64,000 bases of DNA, taken from contig NC_081409.1 of the NCBI RefSeq assembly GCF_030272615.1, positions 471,754,573 through 471,818,572 of the forward strand, given 5' to 3'. The notes beneath the pieces were generated by a model, which ran no database searches, was not told the DNA's origin, and saw nothing but the letters and a program-made list of their open reading frames with translations. The DNA comes from Cryptomeria japonica (lineage: Eukaryota; Streptophyta; Pinopsida; Cupressales; Cupressaceae). This document shows, piece by piece, positions 11,126 through 24,446 of this stretch. The number at the start of each line of letters is the position of its first letter. Positions within the stretch are counted from its first letter, which is position 1. A program made the translations under genes and the position numbers.

Positions 11126-11294
11126 TTCCTGGATGGCCTGCTGGCTTTTCGGGGCTTTTGTGGGTTTTCTTTGGTTTTCCGCTGGTTTTTTCTTTTTGGT
11201 TCTGTTCCTCTCTGTTTATCATGGCTTTGTTGTTTAAGTCTTGCTTGTAAAGGGTTTTGGGGCCCCTTCAAAACCTGCTTTTTCATTAATCAAA
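10364..11294 (+). mobile_element. 5'-truncated LINE-type retroposed fragment
   Basis: The insert is flanked by an identical 19-bp direct repeat, AACAACTTAAAAACCAATG, at 10345-10363 and 11295-11313. A long target duplication of this kind is typical of target-primed reverse transcription. The 3' end (about 11240-11294) shares its order of motifs with the 3' end of the LINE at 58863-58920 (minus strand): AAAGG, TT/GG-rich block, CCTT, AAAACCT, TTTTTCAT, TAAT. It has no long poly(A). Confidence 0.75.
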
Positions 11295-11541
11295 AACAAC
11301 TTAAAAACCAATGTAATACTAGATCACATAACTTTATCAAATCATCATATAGATATCTAAAACTATAGTTGAATCAACTAGAGATACTTATCTCAAAACC
11401 CTTTTATCCGCAATAGCTCATCTACAACATAGTGGCCAAACCAACTCATTTAATCTGACTGCAACACTGAAATACATAAAGAAATATGTTGACATTAATG
11501 ACAACAAATCATTCTAGCAAATTTCTCAACAATATCCAACA

Positions 11542-13278
11542 AAACACATGAGCCCAACAGATCTAAAAAATTCTGACACAATGTGGATAGAACTTCAACA
11601 ACATGATGACACCTAAGAATCAAAAATCGAGAGAAAAGGCACCAACACTAAAGATCTAAAGTCACTGTGAGGTGCTACAAAATTTTGATAGCATAAGCGG
11701 ACCGAAAATGACAAACCCGCTACAAGACAATGCAAGCCCGCCACAGTAGGTCATGAATCCGCTATAGCAGAGTAACTAGCAAATCTTGATCTAAGAAAGT
11801 GACTGAAAATTTTGGCATTATAACGAGAAATAACAAGCAAACCCGTCGCAACAGATGACAAATCTGCTGGACTAGACAATGAACTCGCTGTAAAAGATGG
11901 CAAACACGCTAAAACTATAAAAGACTTGAAAACTCCATAGCAAAGATAGTGAACTCGCTAATACTTGACTCAAACCCACTATAACTAAGAACCAATAAGA
12001 CCAGGAAAAGAAAAAGACACGAACCTACTATAGCATGACTCCAAAATTAGGACCAAAAATGACAGTGCAAACCCGCCGCAACAAAGAGTGATGCCGCTAG
12101 TTTGAGATGCAAACATACAAAAATGTAGAATGACAATGACTGCACTAAGTATTTCAATCTAGCTCAAATATGATGGCATTCTTGCTACAATAGACTACAA
12201 AGATGCTATACTAGACTAGAAACTCACTAGACTGATGTTTTGACAAAAGACTTTGACAACAAACACAACAAGCATGTAGGAGTGACCTGAATTGAAATAA
12301 ATAGTCAAGTACTCCTAAGATAGCCAAAGACAATACATGTTGAATCCCGTGGCCTAGAATACCACATTCAACCAGATAGATAGAAGCTTGGAAACACTAG
12401 CTCCACCCTTGACACACACTTCTCAGGCATGCCAAGCTTCAAATTTCTTAAGATCCTAAGATCTCAAGAAATTTTTTATCTCAAATTGAGGGGTACATCA
12501 AGGGTATCTTCGGTATCTGTGTATCACAACACCTAAGTCAACGTGTAGATGGATTGGGGCTACAAAAACAAGTTGGCTCATAGTGGGGGAACTTTCAAGG
12601 TAAATCAAGTGGTTATACATGTAGTGGAAGATTATTTAAGAGATATCCTACCCTATAGAACACAGGTTTTTATGCATCTGTCACACAAGCACCAGGGGAT
12701 TTAGACTTTTGTCAAGACCGTGAAGGTATTTGCACGGTGATACAGAGGGAAACCATCAATATAACATAGTGACACCAGTTGATTTATATCTTTCACTAAA
12801 ATCATGAATATTTATATAGCCGACCGAAAAGAAGTATTGCTTGAGTCGTTCTCCCCTCACTTGGTCTTATCGGCTACTCGGGGGATGGGCCATCTTACTT
12901 ATAAAAGAAAAATTGAGCGTCACTAACATTTTTCTCTTACATCTAGGACCACAAGATCCAAGTGAGAGGATAGTGTGTATTAGTAGTAGGACCACTCTAC
13001 ACATGCACAAGTGTGCCAATCATGAAAGACATGGGGTTCATTTCCTTTATGAAACTGAGATGTGCCTAATTAACATAGGACACAAAATGCAAAATTGAAA
13101 GACAATAAAGTAAATAAAATTGTTTTATCAAAACCCCTCTTTGGTGATCCTAAAATGAAAGCATTTATGTTTAAGATTTAGGGTCTTCTACACGCTCAAT
13201 TGGCTGCACAAATGTTAGTGAAATACCATCAAGACACAAACATTAGCAAGTTAGTCAAAATTAAATCAAATAGCAAGT
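11542..13278. other. Unassigned noncoding stretch
   Basis: No ORF here is supported. The part from about 11690 to 12240 is a degenerate GC-punctuated repeat (listed separately). The rest is AT-rich sequence, probably old repeat debris. The 85-codon frame at 12841-13098 has no recognisable feature. Confidence 0.5.
11690..12240. repeat. Degenerate short repeat with AAACCCGCTACAA-like core
   Basis: Variants of AAACCCGCTACAA, AAGCCCGCCACAG, GAATCCGCTATAGC, AAACCCGTCGCAACA and GAACTCGCTGTAAAA recur every 25-45 bases for about 550 bp. Spacing is irregular and copies are diverged. Confidence 0.55.
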
Positions 13279-16274
13279 TAGTTCTTATGGGAAGCATAGG
13301 CAAGAAATAATCTTATAGCTTCAATCCTAGCTACAGGTGCAAAAGTCTCACCATAATCAATTCCTTCCTTCTAAGAATATCCTTTACAAACCAATCTAAC
13401 CTTATTCCTTACAACTTGACCATATTCATTTAATTTATTCTTAAAAACCCATTTAGTTCCAATAACATTCTTATTTTTAGGTCGGGGAACTAAAGTCCAT
13501 GTGCTATTCTTCTCAATCTGATATAATTCTTCTTCCATAGCTTTCAATTAACATTCATCTTTACATTCTTTAATTGTTGATATAGATTCAACTTGAGAAA
13601 TTGAATATACCTCATTAGTTTCCAATCTTCTTCTTGTCATCACTCCATTGTTCTTATCCCCAATGATTTGACCTTCTGAATGATTAAATCTCACATACCT
13701 AGGAGTCTTCTGACTCTCTGTTCCTCTTCCCGGTTCTTCAATTACTGTTGAATTTTATAACACTATTGGAGTAACTGGTTCAACACTCTATTCTGGTAAA
13801 GGTGCTACCAGTTCAAATATAATCATTTCCACCGCCGATTCTTGCTCATAAACTGATTCGACCTCTATTCAGCTCATCCACCTTGACATTAGCACTCTCC
13901 ATGATTCTTTGCAATCTCTTTTTATAACATCTATATGCCTTGCTTTCATTAGAATAACCAAGAAATATGCCTTCATCACATGTAGGATCAAATTTTCCAA
14001 TCATATCATCTCTCTTGATATAACATTTACTACCAAAGATTCTAATATACTTAACTGTAGGTGTATTGCCAAACCATAATTCATAAGGTGTCTTACTAGT
14101 TTCTCCTTTCATATGTACTCTATTGAATGTATAAACCATTGTGCTCACTGCTTCTCTCCAGTATATATGAGGTAGACTAGATTCCATCATCATTGTTCTA
14201 GCAGCATCCAAGATACTTTTGTTCTTCCTTTCCACAACTCCAAACTGCTAAGGTGTCCGGGGAGCAGAAAATTGTCTTCTTATACCATGCTTCTCACAAA
14301 AGTTATTAAACTCAGCGGCTATGAATTCTCCACCATGATCTGACCTCAAACATTTAATCTTCAATCATGTCTCTATCTCAACTTTAGCTTTTAAGATTTT
14401 AAACTTTTCAAAAGCCTTAGATTTCTCCCTTAGAAAAGTAACCCACATCATTTTGGAATAATCACCAATTATTAGCATAAAATATCTATCACCTTGAAAG
14501 CTTTTAACTCTAGCAGGGCCACACAAATTAGTATGAATAAAATCAAGAACATCATTAGATTTATCTTGTATACTCCTAAAAGAGGTTTTGACTTGTTTAC
14601 CCATTTGACATTATTTACATACCGGATTATAGGGCTTCACAATCTTAGGTATATCTCTAACTACCTTAGTTGAACTGATCTTCATAATGCAATCAAAATT
14701 CACATGATAGCCTCTTATGGCATAGCCAACTCTCATCAATTTGTGCAATAAAACATGTCTTCTCATCGGAATTCAAATGAAATATATTACCGTTTATCTG
14801 TGTATCGGTTGCAATCTGCAAACCAAATCTATTAATGATTTTGTATTTTCCATCCTTGAACTATAATTGAAATCCCTTATCCACCAATTGTCCTACACTC
14901 AAAATATTATACTTTAAACCTTCAACATAATAAACATTATCAGTATTGTTCTTACCATCCAATGATATAGTTCATTTTCCTTTGATCATACATGCTTTGT
15001 CATCTCCAAATCTAACTAGCTCGACATCAAATTCTTGCAAAGATAGAAACTTCCTTTTATCTCCAGTGATATGATGTGAACAACCAGTATCAATTACCCA
15101 TTCATCCTTGCCTTAAATTTTACCAGCAAGTGTCTTCTCTTCAGGTACATTATCTTCCAGTGTCAGAACATCTTCCTTGATTGTCTTCCATCGGCTCATC
15201 ATCAGAATCAGTAACACCTTCCTCATTCGCTATGTAGCATGATTTGTCTTTGTTTTTCTTGTACCTATACTTGTTTTGATATCCAAGGTTAGGCTTAAAT
15301 GATCTTCTCACTCTTTTTTCAAATCTTGAATTCCTTTCAGGACATCTAGATGTAGAATGACCAATATTATTACATGCAAAACATTTAAAAGGTGCTTTTC
15401 CTTCATACTTACTTCCTACCGATGCTTTAGGTACTCTTCAAGAAAATAGTGCTTGAATTTTATAAAACTCATCATCTTCTCTCTTCATATCATCTAATTA
15501 TTTTGCATATAAACTTTTTAAATATTTCTTACTAGTAGATGATGTAGATGCATCAAAACCAGGTTCAGAATTCACAGCTCTAGAAGGTCCAAATTCTTCA
15601 AGCTCAACAGCAGATAATTTCCCAACCAAGGTATCTTTGTTGACATAAGTATTAGCCATTGTTATTTATTCATTAATTGTAGGATACTTCATCTTGTAAG
15701 CCAGTGGTAGGGCTCTCAGAACTTTAGAAACAATTTCATCTTCACTCGGAGTTCCACCACAATATTGAATTCCTGTAACAGTCTCATTTACCCTTTCCAT
15801 GAATGCAATAATCCTTTCATATTCTTCCATCTTCAGGTTTTCATATCTCACCCAGTAACCATCAAGTTTAGAAATCTTCACAATGGGGCCACCTTCATTA
15901 AGAGTCTCCAAATTATACCATATAGCCTATCCAGATGATTTGTCGATTAATCCCATTACTTGTTGATCAAAAATTGCACACAAGAGGGCTTCTCTTGCTC
16001 AACAATCATTCTCAAGCTCCTTATCAAAGTTTTATAGAGGAGGGTTTCCAGATGTTGGATTATGAGGTGTAACATCATTCTGTGTGATCTCCCAAATCTC
16101 CTTACCAAGACATCTCAGATGAGTCCATCCAAATCTTCCATACTATGTAATTTGTTCCATCAAGCCTAGGAATATCTCTCTGAAAGTTAGCTCCAGATGA
16201 ACTAGATGAACTTGCACTATCAGTCACCATAGGATCTTCCTCGAGCGGTTAAACTTTCTGCAGAGAGGACCAAA
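13279..16274 (-). pseudogene. Truncated Copia gag-pol interior (left unit of the tandem array)
   Basis: On the minus strand, in order: a UBN2-type gag (about 16240-15500, with LDGYWVRYENLKMEE); an intact CCHC knuckle near 15380 (CFACNNIGHSTSRC); protease and pre-integrase remnants (15120-14800); integrase (14604-13846, with LCGPARVKSFQGDRYF and an intact RSDHGGEF); and the start of the RT domain. Sequence homologous to the neighbouring copy ends at about 13279 inside RT, just after the codons for LAYASHKN. The RT active site, RNase H and 3' LTR are missing. Frameshifts and stops are spread through it. It shares its 5' LTR with the element on its right. Confidence 0.8.
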
Positions 16275-16288
16275 GCTCTGATACCAAT
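16275..16288 (-). other. Primer-binding site (tRNA-Met type)
   Basis: The minus strand reads ATTGGTATCAGAGC next to the LTR end at 16289. Confidence 0.85.
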
Positions 16289-17509
16289 TGTTAGATAGTT
16301 CAAATAACTGGAAGACAACTGAGAGGGGGGCTTGAATTAGTTGTCACAGATTACCAAAACATTTAGCATTTAAAAATTTACAACTAGAGCCCAAAACATT
16401 AATACCAGAATGCTTAAACAAAATACTGAAATAATAGATAAACCAATTAAGTATAAACAATAATCAGAGATTAAATACCATCCACATGACACCAAGATTT
16501 ATACGTGGAAAACCCAGTAAAGGGAAAAACCATGGTGGGAAGCCTACCCATAGTCAAATAATACTTTTGGAGTAAGTATGTGAATTACAATTGAGGGGCC
16601 TACACTTTCAAGAAGGCCAACAACCTAGAGCGCGCTCTTATCACAAAAGGAGTCTCACTGACTACATAGAAATCTAGACTACAATCCAGAGAAAGGTTTG
16701 AACTACAAAGATAGCATCTCCTATGCCTGAGTATAGTTTTGGTTAAGCTCAATATAGGATGATGAAATCCTCTTACATAAACCCAATTCATTCTCCAATG
16801 ATCGACCAAATCCTCTGCCTGAATGATATGGCATTATTCGCACATTACATCCATATCCCATTCCTATGACCATGATGATCTACAATGAGATCTTACATCA
16901 TATATATACAAACCCTCGACCATAAACAATCAGGTCGGCCACCAGAAAATAAACCAATTACATAATTACAAAACATGTTATCCTTAGACCAAATAAATAA
17001 TATCCAACTCATAAGACATCCGGTAAACACTTAGAGAGGTCCAATCCACATGTTACATTAAACATGTCCATAACCTAGATCAACTGGGACCTAATATAGG
17101 TCCATATGCTAAAGCAATGATCCCAATCCTCTAAGTCTCAAACATGATCACCATCAGCATCCTAAATCCATACCAGAAGCTACACCAACACCACTTATGC
17201 ATATCATCAAAGATATTCAACAAAGCTCTATCGGTGAAACCCTCACCAGAACCACAAACCAAGCTTCCAAGCAAACGGGATAGGATCTGATCACTAGATC
17301 AAAACCGACTGACTAAATATGAACACGAGTAGCATGAATAAGCCAATTCTATAACCAAAACATACTGGATCATAATAGATCCAAACCAACCAGAAAACAC
17401 ACAACCTACTAAGACCAGAAGAGTGTCGGTAAAGCATCCAAAACAGCGAGTGTTGACATCAATGAAAAAACATCAATGCAACACAATTTATTTCTCCAAA
17501 TGGCCAACA
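16289..17509 (-). repeat. Copia LTR shared by two tandem elements
   Basis: In plus coordinates it runs from TGTTAGATAG to ATGGCCAACA, 1221 bp. On its left is a PBS and the gag of one element. On its right is a degenerate PPT and the RT/RNase H end of another. It is homologous along its length to 22195-23426. Confidence 0.85.
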
Positions 17510-17950
17510 ATCTCCTTTTTTGGCATTGATGGCAACACTAGATGTGAAAAACATCTAAGTACCAAGAAATTCCAAATAAGTCTCCCCCACTGGAAGACAA
17601 CCAACAATTTCCCACTCAGAGATATAGCAATGAAGTTCTAAAAACAAAGACCAAACTCCCCCTTTGAATAATATCTTTGTAAAGCTCTGAATTACACATA
17701 TATCTCTCCCCCTAATGTATACAACTGCTTAAGTTTTTCACATCAATATCTATCCCCCTTTGACATCAATACCAGAAATCTGAAATAAATATCAAAGCAA
17801 AAATGTAAATCACAAACACAAAGCTAACTACTCCCTCTGAGTAGTAGCATCCCTACATCAATGCCAAAATGAATAATATCTCTGATAATACACACCATAT
17901 TGATGCCAAGTTCTCTATCAGAGGGGCATAAACCCCTATCCTATCTCTTA
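17510..17950 (-). promoter_or_regulatory. PPT and internal polypurine tracts of the right-hand Copia element
   Basis: Next to the LTR the minus strand reads CCAAAAAAGGAGAT, a mutated PPT. Further C-rich plus-strand tracts (near 17581, 17650, 17707, 17752 and 17833) are purine tracts on the element's sense strand. This is the Sirevirus-type multiple-PPT pattern. Confidence 0.65.
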
Positions 17951-20900
17951 GGTACTCAAATGGTTCTTTAGGATTAGGTTTAGTTAAAATATCTGCAATC
18001 TACTCTTTAGTGTTCACAAAAACCAGTCTAACTTCATTTTCTTCCACCTTCTCCTTCAAAAAGTTATACTTGATAGATATGTACTTTGTCTTAGAGTGAA
18101 ATATCAGATTCTTTGATATGTCAATAGCAACAGAGTTATCACAATGAATAAAGAATAACTACCAGTCCAGTGTAGTGTACTTCAATATCCTTCAATATTT
18201 GTTTCATCCATAGAACTTGTGTACAATTAGTAAAAGGAACAACATACTTAGCTTCAGCAGTAGATAAAGAAGTACATGATTGTTTCTTGTTGATCCATGA
18301 AACCAACTTCTTTCCAAGAAAGAAAGCTCCACCAAAAGTACTTTTTTGGTCATCAACATCTCCAGCCCAATCAGCATCTTTATATGCACATAAATTAAAG
18401 TCATCATCCTTAGGGTACCACAAACCATATTCAGATGTACCTTGCAAGTATCTAAAAATTCTTTTTGCCGCAGTCTCATGATTTTCTCTAGGATCACTCT
18501 AAAATCTAGATGCAATACAAACAACATTCATTATATTAGGCCTAGTCTGAGTCAAATAAAGAAGACCTCTAATCATAGATTTGTATCTTGTATGGTTTAC
18601 TGGTGCAGAACATCTTTCCTTGTCAATTTCTCACTTGTAACCATAGGAGTACTTACCAGTTTAGAATCTCCCATACCAAATTTCTTCAACAATTCCTTAG
18701 CATACATAGTTTGATAAATGAAAATACCTTTATCAGTCTGAGTAATCTACAAACCTAAGAAAAATTTCATTTCCCGAATCATAGACATTTCAAATTATTT
18801 CTCCATATTCTTAGAAAATTCCATGCAAAACTTATCTTCACCTCCAAAAAAGATGTCATTAACAAATACTTCAATAATCAGTATATCATCATCAGTGACC
18901 ATATAATATAAATTACTGTCAACATTACCCTTAGTAAAACCAAGATTCAAAAGATATGTATCCTACCTTGCATACCAAGCTCTAGGTGCCTGTTTCAATC
19001 CATATAAAGCTTTCCTTAACCTCCAAACCATGTTTTTATTATTTGAAAGTGAAAAACCATCAGGTTGCTCAATATAAACTTCTTCATCAAAATCCCCATT
19101 CAAAAATGCACACTTAACATCCATTTATTAAAACTTGTAGTTCTTATGGGCAGCATAGGCAAGAAATAATCTTACAACTTCAATCCTAGCTACAGGTGCA
19201 AAAGTATCACCATAATCAATTCCTTCCTTCTGAAAATATCCTTTACAAACCAATCTAGCCTTATTCCTTACAACTTGACCATCCTCATTCAATTTATTCC
19301 TAAAAACCCATTTAATTCTAATAACATTATTATTTTTAGGTTGGGGAACTAAGGTCCATGTGTTATTCTTCTCAATCTGATATAATTCTTCTTCCATAGC
19401 TTTCAACCAACATTCATCTTTACATGCTTCAATTACTGATATCGTTTCAACTTGAAAAATTGAACATACCTCATTAGTTTCCAATCTTCTTCTTGTCATC
19501 ACTCCATTGTTCTTAACCCCAACGATCTGATCTTCTGAATGATTCAATCTCACATGCCTAGGAGTCTTCTGACTCTCTATTCCTCGGCCTGGTTCTTCAG
19601 TTACTGTTAAATTTTTTGATACTGTCGAAGTAACTGGTTCAACACTCTGTTCCGTTAAAGGTGCTACTAGTTTAGATATAATCATTTCCACCACTGGTTC
19701 TTGCTCATAAACTCTTATTTGACTTCTACTCAGCTCATCCACCTTGACATTAGCACTCTCCACAATTCTCTACACTCTCTTGTTATAACATCTATATTCC
19801 TTGCTTTCATTAGAATAACCAAGAAATATGCCTTCATCACATCTAGGATCAAATTTGCCAATGATATCATCTCTCTTGATATAATATTCACCACCAAAGA
19901 TTTTGAAACACATAACTGTAGGTGTATTGCCAAACCATAATTCATAAGGAGTCTTACCGGTTTCTCCTTTGATATGTATTCTATTGAATGTATAAACCGT
20001 TTTGCTCACTACTTCTCTCCAGTAGATATGAGGTAGACTAGCTTCCATCATCATTGTTCTAGCAGCATCCAAGATAGTTTTGTTCTTCCTTTCTACAACT
20101 CCATTCTACTGAGGTGTCCAGGGAGTAGAAACTTGTCACCTTATACCATGCTTCTCACAAAAGTTATTAAACTCACCGGATGTGAATTCTCCACCATGAC
20201 CTGAGCTCAAACATTTAATCTTCAATCTTGTCTATGTCTCAACTTTAGCTTTAAAAAATTTAAACTTTTCAAAAGCCTCAGATTTCTCCCTTAGAAAAGT
20301 AACCCACATCATTCTAGAATAATCATCAATGATTAACATAAATTATCTATCACCTTGAAAACTTTTAACTCTAGCAGGGCCACACAAATTAGTATGAATA
20401 AGATCAATAACATCATTAGATTTATCTTGTATACTCCTAAAAGAGGTTCTGACCTATTTACCCATTTGACATTCTTTAAATACCGGATTTTAGGGCTTCA
20501 CAATCTTAGGTGTATCCCTAACTTCCTTAGATGAACTGATCTTCACAATGCAATCAAAATTCACATGACATAGCCTCTTATGTCATAGCCAACTCTCATC
20601 AATTTGTGCAATCAAACATGTCTTCTCATCGGAACTCAAATGAAATATATTACCTTTTGTCTATGTACCGATTGCAATCTCCAAACTAGATCTGTTAATG
20701 ATTTTGCATTTTCCATCCTTGAACTATAATTGAAATCCCTTATCCACCAATTGTCCTAAACTCAAAAGATTATGCCTTAAACCTTCAACATAATAAACAT
20801 TATCAGTATTGTGCTTACCATCCAATGATATAGTTCCTTTTCCTTTGATCATACATGCTTTGTCATCTCCAAATCTAACCAGACCGCCATCAAATTCTTG

Positions 20901-22075
20901 CAAATATAGAAACTTCCTTTTATCTCCAATCATATGATGTGAACAACCACTATCAATTACCCATTAATCCTTGTCTTCAATTTTAGCAACAAGTGCCTTC
21001 TCTTCAGGTACATTATCTTCCAGTGTCGGAACATCTTCATTGATAGCTAGGAACACTCATTCCTTCCCATTGTTGGAACCACTAGCAAAGTCTTTTGTCG
21101 GTTCATCATCAGAATCAGTGACACCTTCCTCATCCACTATGTAGCATAATTGTCTCTATTTTTCTTGTACCTATAGTTGTTCTGATATCCAGGGTTAGGC
21201 TTAAACAATCTTCTCAATCTTTCTTCAAATCTTTAATTCCTTTCAGGACATCTAGATGAAAAATGACCAATCTTATTACATGCAAAATATTTAAATGGTA
21301 CTTTTCCTTCATACTTACTTCCTATTGGTCCTTTAGGTACTCTTCTAGCAAATAGTGCTTCAAGTTGCACAAAATCATCATCTTCTCTCTTCATATCATT
21401 TAATTCCTTTGCATATAAAACTTTCCAATCTTTCTTACCGGTAGATGATGCAGATGCATGAAAAGAAGGTTTAGACTTCACAGCTCCAAAAGGTCCAAAT
21501 TCTTTAAACTCAAAAGCAGATAAGTTACCAACCAAGGTATCTTTGTTGATAGAATTATTAGACATTTCTCTTAATTCATTAACTACAGTAGCCTTCATCT
21601 TGTAATTCGATGGTAGGGCTCTCATAACTTTAGAAATAATTTCATCTTCACTCAGAGTTGCACCACAATATTGAATTCCTATAACAATCTCATTTACTAT
21701 TTTCATGAATGTTGTAATCCTTTCATCTTCTTCCATCTTCAGGTTTTCATATCTCACCTGGTAACCATCAAGTTTAGCAATCTTCAGAGTAGGGTCGCCT
21801 TCATTAAGAGTCTCCAACTTATCCCATATAGCCTTTCTAGATAATTTGTCAGTTAATCCCATTATTTGTTGATCAAAAATTGCACACAAGAGAGTTTCTC
21901 TTGCTCTACAATCATTCTCAAGCTCTTTATCCAAGTTTGCTAGAGCAGGGTTGCCAAATGCCAGATTATGAGGTGTAACACCATTTTGTGTGATCTCCCA
22001 AATCTCCTTATTGATACATATCAGATGATTCTCCATCTAAATATTCCATACTATGTAATTTCTTCCATCGAGCCT
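17951..22075 (-). pseudogene. Copia gag-pol interior (right unit of the tandem array)
   Basis: All Copia domains are present in order on the minus strand. Gag (22036-21233) has the UBN2 region and a knuckle whose first Cys is mutated (YFACNKIGHFSSRC). Protease and pre-integrase follow (about 21000-20724), then integrase (20600-19770), RT (19763 to about 18750) and RNase H (18447-18139, with KDADWAGDVDDQKSTFGG). The integrase box is SSGHGGEF instead of RSDHGGEF, losing an acidic residue. The RT active site reads FVND instead of Y/FVDD. Many stops and some frameshifts add to this, so the element is dead. Its LTRs are 22195-23426 (5') and 16289-17509 (3'). Confidence 0.9.
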
Positions 22076-22180
22076 AGGAATATCTCTCTGAAAGATAGCT
22101 CCAGATGAACTAGATGAACTTTCACTGTTAGTCACCATAGGATCTTCCTCAAGTGGTTACTTTATGTAGAGAGGACCAAA

Positions 22181-22194
22181 GCTCTCATACCAAT
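22181..22194 (-). other. Primer-binding site with one mismatch
   Basis: The minus strand reads ATTGGTATGAGAGC, one base off the Met-type core, directly beside the LTR. Confidence 0.75.
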
Positions 22195-23426
22195 TGTTAG
22201 ACAGTTCAAATAATCGAAAGACAACTGAGAGGGTGGGTGAATCAGTTGTCACAGATTACCGGAACATTTAGCATTAAAAGCTTTAATATCGGAACCCAAA
22301 ACATTAATATCAAAATGCTTAAACCGAATACCAGAATAACAGATAAACCAATTAAGCATAAACAATAATCAAAGAATAAATACCATCCACATGACACCAA
22401 GATTTATACATGGAAAAACTGGTAAAGGGAAAAACTGAGGTGGGAAGCCTACCCACAGTCAGATAATACTTTTGTAGTAAGTATGTGAATTACAATTGAG
22501 GGGCCTACACTTGTAGGAAGCCTAACAGCCTAGAGTGAACTGCTCATCATAAAAGGAGTCTCACTAACTACATAGAAACCTAGACTATAATCTGGAGAAA
22601 TGATTGAACTGCAAAGATAGCATCTTCTATTCCTGAGTATAGTTCATGTTAAGCTCAATACCGGGGGACTAAATCCTCTTACATAAACCCAATTCGATCT
22701 CCAATGATCGACCAAATCTTCTACCTGAATGATATTATATTATTTTCACATTGCATATCCATATCCCATTCTTATGACCATGATAATCTACAATGAGATC
22801 TTACATCATATATATACAAAACCTCGACCATAAACAATCAAGTCAGCCACTAGACAATAAACCAATTACATAATTATAAAACATGTTTTCCTTAGACCAA
22901 ACAAATAATATCCTACTCATAAGACATCCCAGAAACACATCGAGAGGTACAATCCACACATTACATTAAGCTATTCCATAACCTAGATCAACCGGGACCC
23001 AATATTGGTCCATACGCTAAAGCAATGATCCCAATCCACCATCTCAAACATGATCACCATTAGCATCCTGAATCCATACCAGAAATTGCACCAACACCAC
23101 TTATACATATCATCAAAGATCTTCAACAAAGCTCTGTCGTGAAACCCTCGCCAGAACCACAAACCAAACTTCCAAGCAAACAGGATAGCATCCGATCACC
23201 AAATCAAAACCAACTGACTAAATATGAACATGAGTAGCATGAATAAGCCAATTCCATAACCAAAACATACTAGAGCATACTAGATCATGTCAGATCCAAA
23301 CCAACCAGAAACCACACAACCTATTGGGACTAGAAGAGTGTTGGTAAAGCATCCAAAATAGTTAGTATTGACATTAATGACAAAAGATCAATGCAACACA
23401 TAATCAATTCCTCCAAATGGCCAACA
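22195..23426 (-). repeat. Copia 5' LTR of the right-hand tandem element
   Basis: It runs from TGTTAGACAG to ATGGCCAACA in plus coordinates, 1232 bp, beside the PBS. It matches the shared LTR at 16289-17509 with scattered substitutions and small indels. Confidence 0.85.
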
Positions 23427-24446
23427 TGAAGTGGGTCCCACCGGGCGTGCTAGAAAATGTGCGATCAAAAGTGTGTGTGAATACAAAGGATTAAAAAGGT
23501 AGCTATTTAACCAAGAAAACACAAGGCATCATACACCTCAAGATAAGAATGATAAAATCAAAATGAAATTAAACATAAATAGCAAACACAAACCAAAATC
23601 TCATTTAAATTTGATAGTTCCTAGATAATATGTGTACTCAATGACATATTCAAATATTTGAGTGTGCTCCATCATTATTGATGCAAATGATAATGGACGT
23701 TTGGTAAAGTATGAGATGGATGTGTGATGTTGAGTGGTAATTTCAGAAGAGTAATGATGCGATTGAATGAAAAGTAGTTGTAATGGCTAAGAAAGGGAGG
23801 TTTTTAATAGGAGATAAGAGGAATGAGAGGGGTTTGAAAATGTAACACTTGTCCTCAAGGAAGACAAGTGGCACTCTAAAGGAAGTCATGTGGAACAAGA
23901 TTCCACACTTGTCCTCAAAAGCTCATGGGGAAGAGACAAGTGTCCCAAGGGAGGGACACATGTCTTGGAGAGGAATGACCATTTGGTTAATAACCACCCC
24001 AAAATGGGGAATAACTTTTATTTAAAATAAAAGATATTTGGGAATGTGCACACATGTGTGAGGGAAGATGGCTAGGATGAGGTTGGTTAGGGAAGATAGG
24101 GTTAGAAGTTACAAGACATGTAACGAATTTGGATAATTATTCAAATGAGGGAGGGGGCAGTTAATTAATTAAGAATTAATAGGATAGGAGGAAAAGACAA
24201 TGAATTAAATAAAATAAAGTAAATTTTATTTATTTAATAAAGGAAGGATTAAAAGGGGGGTTTAATTAACTAAATGGTTTTAAGTTGTTTATTAATCAAT
24301 CAAATGGGACCATAGTCTAATTAATAATAATTAGCTAGCAGGGGAGGAATGCTAATTAATTAAATAATGTATAATTATTTAATTTTAAAAGCGCTCAGGA
24401 TAACAAAATTTAATTAATTGTATTAATCAAATTTTAGGTGTCTACA
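23427..24446 (-). repeat. Probable Gypsy-type LTR remnant
   Basis: The minus strand starts TGTAGACACCTAAAATTTG at about 24446, a start typical of many plant Ty3/Gypsy LTRs. It ends CGGTGGGACCCACTTCA at 23427, where the Copia LTR begins. No coding sequence of this element is visible. Confidence 0.5.

Larger units (their letters stand above)
9266..11541 (-). repeat. Copia 5' LTR interrupted by a LINE-type fragment
   Basis: In plus coordinates it begins TGATGGCAAC next to the PBS and ends AATATCCAACA at 11541. It carries the GAGGGGGGTGAATTAG block seen in the other Copia LTRs of this window. A 931-bp insert (10364-11294) plus a 19-bp duplication interrupts it, so the original LTR was about 1.3 kb. 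The distal end is a judgement from the terminal CCAACA and is uncertain. Confidence 0.55.

Noticed and set aside
12841-13098. An 85-codon frame
   Set aside because: No motif, compositional bias or paralogue in the window; consistent with chance.
16275-16288. A tRNA gene at the TGGTATCAGAGC motifs
   Set aside because: Only the complement of a tRNA 3' end or internal part is present, directly next to LTRs, at each of the PBS sites; no cloverleaf surrounds it.
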